A DNA stretch of 37,198 nt from an uncultured Granulosicoccus sp. (GTDB taxonomy: Bacteria > Pseudomonadota > Gammaproteobacteria > Granulosicoccales > Granulosicoccaceae): positions 1 to 37,198 of the forward strand of contig CANMQI010000034.1 of assembly GCA_947499955.1 (NCBI GenBank). Direction: 5' to 3'. Numbering within the stretch: the stretch's first letter is position 1; each line of letters begins with the position of its first letter. The notes beneath the pieces are model-generated. The model saw only the letters and a program-made list of their open reading frames with translations. It had not been told where the DNA came from and made no database searches. A program made the position numbers and the translations under genes. This document shows, in pieces, positions 32,742 to 37,198 of this stretch.

Positions 32742-33773
32742 CTATTCCTGTTCCAAAAAACGGGTGATGAGCTCTACCACCTGATCCAGATCTTCTCGAT
32801 TGACGTCGCAATGCGTCACCAATCGACAGACTCGTCCATACGCGGACAAGCGAATATTGGACTCTTTGGCCCACGCCGACAAGGCAGCACCGCAGTCTTG
32901 ATCAAAATCGAGCCAGACCATATTGGTCTGTGTCCAGCCTTCTCTGACCGTAACACCTGTCAGTCCGGACAGACGCTCTGCCAGATAGCTCGCATTGTCA
33001 TGATCCTCCTGCAGTCGTGCCAGACCATCTGTCAGGGCCAACTGTCCGGCAGCCGCCAGCATGCCGACCTGACGCATACCGCCTCCCGTGACCTTGCGCC
33101 ATCGCAGAGCTTCTGCGATGAATGCACGATCACCCGACAACAAGGATCCCACGGGTGCTCCAAGCCCCTTGGACAGGCATAGCGATACACTGTCGAAGCA
33201 CCCCGCGATGTCTTTCAGAGACACCCCGAGACGTACTGCCGCATTGCCCATTCTGGCACCGTCCAGATGCAGCTTCAAGCCATGCTCCCGAGCGAAATCA
33301 CGCGCCGCCTGCATACTATCCAGCGATTGCACACGACCGTGTTGTGAGTTCTCCAGGCACAGCAGACGGCTTCTGGCAAAGTGAATATCGTCCTTCTTCA
33401 ACACGGACGCCACCTCATCAAGATCGATTTCCCCGTTCGTACCGAATGGCACTGTCTGGGGTTGTATGCCGCCCAGTGCTGCCGCACCACCGCCTTCATA
33501 CTTGTACGTATGCGCATCGGCACCGACGATGTATTCATCGCCTCGCTGACAGTGAGTCAGCAATGCCACGAGATTGGACTGAGTGCCGGTCGGCATGAAC
33601 AGACTGGCTTCATGACCGAGCAGGTCCGCGGCAAATTCCTGCAAGGCATTGACCGTCGGATCATCCCCGTAGACATCATCTCCCACCTGCGCACTGGCGA
33701 TGGCTGCCCGCATCCTGTCACCGGGCTGCGTCACTGTGTCACTGCGCACGTCGATCATCTTGCTGGCCTTCAT
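32742..33773 (-). CDS. ltaE: Low-specificity L-threonine aldolase
   Basis: PLP enzyme that splits L-threonine/allo-threonine into glycine and acetaldehyde. At 343 aa it shows IDVRSDTVTQP, GDDVYGDDPTVNALQ, MPTGTQSNLVALLTHC, LHLDGARMGNAAV and the PLP-lysine segment LCLSKGLGAPVGS (Lys 202). The chosen ATG at 33773 is preceded by GGAGG with six-base spacing; an ATG five codons later would align with E. coli LtaE but has no ribosome site. Full length, no missing motif. Confidence 0.96.
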   Translation of the reverse strand: MKASKMIDVRSDTVTQPGDRMRAAIASAQVGDDVYGDDPTVNALQEFAADLLGHEASLFMPTGTQSNLVALLTHCQRGDEYIVGADAHTYKYEGGGAAALGGIQPQTVPFGTNGEIDLDEVASVLKKDDIHFARSRLLCLENSQHGRVQSLDSMQAARDFAREHGLKLHLDGARMGNAAVRLGVSLKDIAGCFDSVSLCLSKGLGAPVGSLLSGDRAFIAEALRWRKVTGGGMRQVGMLAAAGQLALTDGLARLQEDHDNASYLAERLSGLTGVTVREGWTQTNMVWLDFDQDCGAALSAWAKESNIRLSAYGRVCRLVTHCDVNREDLDQVVELITRFLEQE

Positions 33774-33827
33774 CGTCAGCCTCCGAGTGTTTCCATCACG
33801 AGCTGAACCGTAGCGTGTCTCATATCG

Positions 33828-34562
33828 TCAAACTTCATTCAGCGTCGGCGGCTGATCCCTGTTGATCATGATCAGCAAGGTGCCGCTGCTGGATCTGACC
33901 CTCACCGTTTCGTTATCCACGACATTGCTCAAACCGAGTGTACTACCCACCTCCAGAGTGGCATCATCCAGAGCGTAGCGAAGACCCGTCGTCGTGACCC
34001 CTGTCGAGCGACTCTTGGCCAGCAGGCTCAGCGTCTGACCCGGGCGTGCTTCGAACAGGCATTCATCCTTTCCCTGAAGCACATGACAACAGCTGGTGCC
34101 ATCCAGAAGAATCAGCCTGAACGGCCAGTGCCGTAGCGCCGGCAGCGACCAGTTGAACAGCATGTGGTCCGTGCGTCCCCCGGAGACCCCCAGGATACTC
34201 ACGACTGACAGCGAATCCTCTGCCAGCAGTTGCAGCGCAAGCTCCAGATCACTGGCAGCCTTGGCGGGCGGGTAGACATGTTTCGGGACATGCGCAAGAG
34301 CGGGCTGCTCCAGCACTTTCTCATCGACACTGTCAAAATCACCGATGAGCAAGGTGGGTTCCAGACCGGCAGCCAGACAGTGCTCCAGGCCCCGGTCAAC
34401 ACAGATGACCAGATCGCCGGATTCCACCTCGCCAGCCGGAAAGTGCGCTTGGTCGAAGTCACCACCGGCAAACACCCAGGCACGCTTGCTGTCCGACTGC
34501 CGACCATCTCTTGTCACCGCCTTTCCGCCAGGTGCCGGAATTGCATTGTCAATCAATGTCAC
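33828..34562 (-). CDS. Thiamine pyrophosphokinase
   Basis: Transfers pyrophosphate from ATP to thiamine, giving TPP, so it turns imported thiamine into cofactor. 244 aa. The family motifs GDFDSVDE, ASDLELALQLL and GVSGGRTDHMLFNW are clear, and the C-terminal beta-rich thiamine-binding part is present. The first 28 residues are not conserved. It overlaps the upstream periplasmic-protein gene by 4 bp (ATGA), so its translation is coupled to a functionally different gene. It is about 1.7 kb from thiQ, on the opposite strand, and no TPP riboswitch is visible in front of it. Confidence 0.9.
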   Translation of the reverse strand: MTLIDNAIPAPGGKAVTRDGRQSDSKRAWVFAGGDFDQAHFPAGEVESGDLVICVDRGLEHCLAAGLEPTLLIGDFDSVDEKVLEQPALAHVPKHVYPPAKAASDLELALQLLAEDSLSVVSILGVSGGRTDHMLFNWSLPALRHWPFRLILLDGTSCCHVLQGKDECLFEARPGQTLSLLAKSRSTGVTTTGLRYALDDATLEVGSTLGLSNVVDNETVRVRSSSGTLLIMINRDQPPTLNEV

Positions 34563-35818
34563 GATCCGCCATCGCGAATGAAATCGTCAGCAAAGGTGAG
34601 CGCCTTGGTGACACCCAGCAGTGAACCGGCATATCGTTCACCGGAATTGTCATCCAGCGAATTCAGCACTTCCACACCCACTTCCGTACCCTTGATCATG
34701 GTCGGTAGCAACTCTTCGTTCAGAAATACACTTGAGGGGACCAGTTGACGGGTACCCGTCTGATCAACCCGAATTTCCGATCCGACAATATCACCAAAGG
34801 TCACTACGTCAACCGACCAGAGTATGCGCGCGGGCTGGTCGATCTCACGCCCGCTGAAGAACACTTCAATCGATGTCACCTGTTCCTTCTGGCGAATGAT
34901 GGAGAGCGAGGCTGGCGGCAAGGCCTGCGCGCCTCCCAGGTTGACCCTCAGACGACACCCGCGAATGCCGCTGGAATCGGCACAGTCGACCAGCCAGTCA
35001 CCGAAGTAGGCTATCAGCTGCTCTTCGGTATCGTCCGGTGCTGCAGGCGGCAACTCCACCGGCATATCGCTGGCTGTTGACACTCTCGCCGCTGGCGGAG
35101 GCTCTACAACCGTCGGTTGCACTGTCTCGCCCGGCAGACGGCAATCGGATTCAGTCGGTACGCGCAGATCGACAAGGGCCTCCAGATCGAACACACCCTG
35201 ATGGCCCGGCGGCGCCTGCGCTTCATCATTCATGTTGCCTGCGAAGGTGGCATACAGCACCTGCAGCTCGCTGCTGGCTATCGACAGATATTGCTGCTGC
35301 GCCAGCCCGACCTGGTTATCGTCACCTTCCAGCCAGTATCGCGTGTCCGAACCGCAAGGCTGAAAGGAGTTGCGTTCGGCCCCATAGACATAGAACCCAC
35401 TGGTGACTTGCTTCTGATCCTCGTCGCTACGCAGCAATGCCTGCAACTCCTGTAATCGCTGTTGAGACATGTTCGACAGGCAGTTCTTCGCAATCTGCTC
35501 GGCCTCGGAGCGTGGTGAGGAGAACTCCAGATACCACAGACAGTTCTGCCGTCGGTACTCGACAAAGGCTGCCTGGGAGGTCTCCAGACCGGCCCGAGCA
35601 TCACCGTCCAACGAACTGGCAACATACTCCGTGATGTTCCTGAGACTACCGTCCATCAAGTCGAGGTAGTTGTCCATGCAGTTGTGGATATCATCATTCA
35701 ACGGCGACAGGGCAATGCACTCTTTCAAGGCATTGTATGCCTGTGCCCGGGATTCGCTGCCGCCAGCAAGCATGAGCAAGGGGATGCTCAGAGCCACAAA
35801 CAGTCCTCGGTAAAGCAT
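34559..35818 (-). CDS. Periplasmic protein with LprI-like N-terminal and IalB-like C-terminal regions
   Basis: 419 aa with a Sec signal peptide (MLYRGLFVALSIPLLMLAGG, cleavage near SRAQA). The first mature part has the DUF1311/LprI pattern: ECIALSPLNDDIHNCMDNYLD, then AAFVEYRRQNCLWYLEF and CLSNMSQQRL, family members of which inhibit lysozyme. The middle part has FYVYGAERNSFQPCGSDTRYWL. After a proline-rich linker the C-terminal third (FGDWLVDCADSSGIRGCRLRVNL onward) resembles invasion-associated locus B proteins. Both similarities are by eye. It overlaps the start of the thiamine pyrophosphokinase gene by 4 bp. Function is uncertain. Confidence 0.7.
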   Translation of the reverse strand: MLYRGLFVALSIPLLMLAGGSESRAQAYNALKECIALSPLNDDIHNCMDNYLDLMDGSLRNITEYVASSLDGDARAGLETSQAAFVEYRRQNCLWYLEFSSPRSEAEQIAKNCLSNMSQQRLQELQALLRSDEDQKQVTSGFYVYGAERNSFQPCGSDTRYWLEGDDNQVGLAQQQYLSIASSELQVLYATFAGNMNDEAQAPPGHQGVFDLEALVDLRVPTESDCRLPGETVQPTVVEPPPAARVSTASDMPVELPPAAPDDTEEQLIAYFGDWLVDCADSSGIRGCRLRVNLGGAQALPPASLSIIRQKEQVTSIEVFFSGREIDQPARILWSVDVVTFGDIVGSEIRVDQTGTRQLVPSSVFLNEELLPTMIKGTEVGVEVLNSLDDNSGERYAGSLLGVTKALTFADDFIRDGGS

Positions 35819-35934
35819 GGGCGTCTCGTACTATTGCCTGGGAAAGGTTCGATCCTACCGAATCGCAGGACGGATTGCCTCGCATGCTGACACCTGTGTC
35901 GAAAAACAAGCGCTGTCTTGCCAGAAGCAGTCTG

Positions 35935-35940
35935 TATAAT
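35935..35940 (+). promoter_or_regulatory. Consensus -10 box upstream of the BON-domain gene
   Basis: A perfect TATAAT lies 47 bp upstream of the GTG start. The -35 region is poor (CTGTCT 15 bp upstream). It lies in the 169-bp divergent gap. Confidence 0.45.
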
Positions 35941-35987
35941 CAATCGTCTGTCTAACCTGATACTCGACCTGGATCGGCTCTGAACTA

Positions 35988-37198
35988 GTGATCAACCGAA
36001 CACATCTGAGAGCCCAGCACGGCTCGACACTCGCCTGGGTCATCGTCTGGCTGGCGGGAATGGCGGCTATTGTCTGGGGTGGCGCTACCTTTGCGATACC
36101 GCGCTTTGAACAAAAGGTGCAGAACAATGTGGAGCAATCCATTGCCTCGCTGGATGCCCCCACCGTCGCCATCACGGTCACCGGGCAGCAAGTGCGCCTG
36201 AGTGGACTGGTGAATGACAACCAGACCAGAGAAGCCGTATTGCTCGCCGCCCGCGAAGCACCGGGCGTCAGGTCAATCCAGGACCGACTGAGCATCCCTG
36301 CTGTTGCGGTACCGATACTTCCCTCGGATGATGCGAGCAATGCGAGTGAGGAGCAACTCGCACTACAGTTGCCGCCCGAGGATGCAGGTGACGATTCAGC
36401 AGATTCAATGATGGCGAGAACCGACTTGCCAGGCGAGGAACCGGACGGCCCGGGCGAGAAGCCAGAGCCCATCGAAGACATCGCCATGAAGGTGACCGAC
36501 GACCTGCCCTCCCCAGCACTGTTACCACCTGCCGATTCACAAGCAGAAACGCTGCCTTCCATGACCCTGCGCGTCGCCGGCAATATTCTGGCGCTCAACG
36601 GCACCATGTCGAGTGGCGACAACCTGACAGAACTGGTTCGCCAGGCCATGGACGCCTTCGAACTCGAGGTTGTCAGCAACACCATCAAGACCAGCCCCTC
36701 GGTCGAAAGAGCTGAATGGGTCGATTCCATCTTGCGTGTCGCCCCGTTGATGCGAGTGGTGGACAATCCTCAGATCGAGGTGCTGGAACGCCAGATCACC
36801 TTGTCGGGAACTGCCCATAGCCGCCAGGATCACGATGCCATCATCAGTGAAGCATTGAGCTCGCTCGGGCAATTTTCTCTGGTGGAGCGAATTCGTATCG
36901 ACGAAAGCAAAGGCAATGAAGCGCCGGTCGCAATCGACCCACCCACGGCGTCAAATCCTGTCGCAGTGACGGCACCTGAAATCCCGCCAGTGCCTGAAAC
37001 TCCGCCAGTGCCTGAAGCCCCGCCAGTGCCTGAAGCCCCGCCAGTGCCTGAAACCCCGGCAGTGCCTGAAGCCCCGGCAGTGCCTGAAGCCCCGGCAGTG
37101 CCTGAAACCCCGCCAGTGCCCGAAGCCCCGGCAGAGCCTGAAGCCCCGGCAGAGCCTGAAGCCCCGGCAGAGCCTGAAGCCCCGGCAGAGCCTGAAGC
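35988..37198 (+). CDS. BON-domain membrane protein, 3' end outside the window
   Basis: Open frame running to the edge of the window with no stop, 403 codons visible. The frame is closed upstream by a TGA at 35958, so the GTG at 35988 is the first possible start. One N-terminal transmembrane helix (TLAWVIVWLAGMAAIVWGG) is followed by two BON-like repeats: residues about 50-105 (VAITVTGQQVRLSGLVNDN ... REAPGVRSIQDRL) and about 185-305 (MTLRVAGNILALNGTMSSG, and ITLSGTAHSRQDHDAI). A linker rich in acidic residues lies between. The C-terminal part is a run of proline-rich repeats. BON domains bind lipid or peptidoglycan-associated structures, and many such proteins end in an OmpA domain, which may lie beyond the window. 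A minus-strand frame over the same stretch is judged spurious. Confidence 0.8.
   Translation, partial: MINRTHLRAQHGSTLAWVIVWLAGMAAIVWGGATFAIPRFEQKVQNNVEQSIASLDAPTVAITVTGQQVRLSGLVNDNQTREAVLLAAREAPGVRSIQDRLSIPAVAVPILPSDDASNASEEQLALQLPPEDAGDDSADSMMARTDLPGEEPDGPGEKPEPIEDIAMKVTDDLPSPALLPPADSQAETLPSMTLRVAGNILALNGTMSSGDNLTELVRQAMDAFELEVVSNTIKTSPSVERAEWVDSILRVAPLMRVVDNPQIEVLERQITLSGTAHSRQDHDAIISEALSSLGQFSLVERIRIDESKGNEAPVAIDPPTASNPVAVTAPEIPPVPETPPVPEAPPVPEAPPVPETPAVPEAPAVPEAPAVPETPPVPEAPAEPEAPAEPEAPAEPEAPAEPE
36981..37198 (+). repeat. 18-bp in-frame repeat in the BON-domain gene
   Basis: Twelve full copies of an 18-bp unit plus two bases reach the end of the window. The unit is (A/T/I)-P-(P/A)-(V/E)-P-E. 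Early units read PPVPE, the middle ones PAVPE and the last four PAEPE, so related units are neighbours, as in recent local duplication. Such proline/glutamate rods usually act as spacers across the periplasm. Confidence 0.95.

Noticed and set aside
35855..36766. Minus-strand 303-aa reading frame
   Set aside because: Serine-rich shadow of the BON-domain gene on the plus strand, which has a transmembrane helix, BON-type repeats and a frame open to the window edge.

Overview
The window is a bacterial chromosome segment that looks gammaproteobacterial. The supporting evidence is the birA-coaX-tRNA-Thr(UGU) neighbourhood, a his operon running straight into tatABC (hisB-hisH-hisA-hisF-hisI-hisE-tatA-tatB-tatC), GlnRS of the HIGH/MLSKR type, an LpxL-type lipid A acyltransferase and several lipoproteins with clear lipoboxes. 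I cannot name the genus. Most genes are core housekeeping genes.

Layout: an octanucleotide tandem repeat (1-85) and a PAS-GGDEF-EAL protein (326-2122, +); tRNA-Thr, coaX, birA and an M61/PDZ peptidase on the minus strand (2392-6476); glnS (+); two paralogous LysM-SH3 lipoproteins (+); a SixA-type phosphatase, two small proteins, a BolA-like protein and an unrecognised protein (11928-14951); uup (+); a REP-associated tyrosine transposase (RAYT, +) convergent with gpmI (-); the his-tat cluster and dtd on the minus strand (20315-26760); a rhodanese (-) divergent from an lpxL-like acyltransferase (+); a TPP riboswitch with thiBPQ (+); a VOC protein, threonine aldolase, thiamine pyrophosphokinase and an LprI/IalB-like periplasmic protein on the minus strand; and a truncated BON-domain membrane protein running off the right edge.

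The outstanding signal is a dispersed 10-mer, TGGGTGTCTG / CAGACACCCA. I count 27 exact copies plus about 16 near copies between 2.7 and 27.1 kb, against about 0.07 expected by chance for the whole window. Fifteen exact copies are intergenic: in arrays after coaX and before glnS, around the RAYT gene, and as a 16-bp inverted pair between hisH and hisA. Twelve lie inside genes, where they are read almost only in two frames, giving QTPT or (S/A/P)DT(H/Q), mostly in linkers and tails. One variant probably supplies the hisB start codon. The motif is absent from the last 10 kb. It could be a DNA-uptake-type signal, a REP-like family fossilised around the RAYT, or a protein-binding site; the sequence alone does not decide.

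Functionally, the thiamine genes form a salvage set (riboswitch-controlled ThiBPQ uptake, with TPK nearby). The his-tat block joins histidine synthesis to twin-arginine export. Other candidates are a small structured RNA ahead of bolA and a set of palindromes upstream of dtd.
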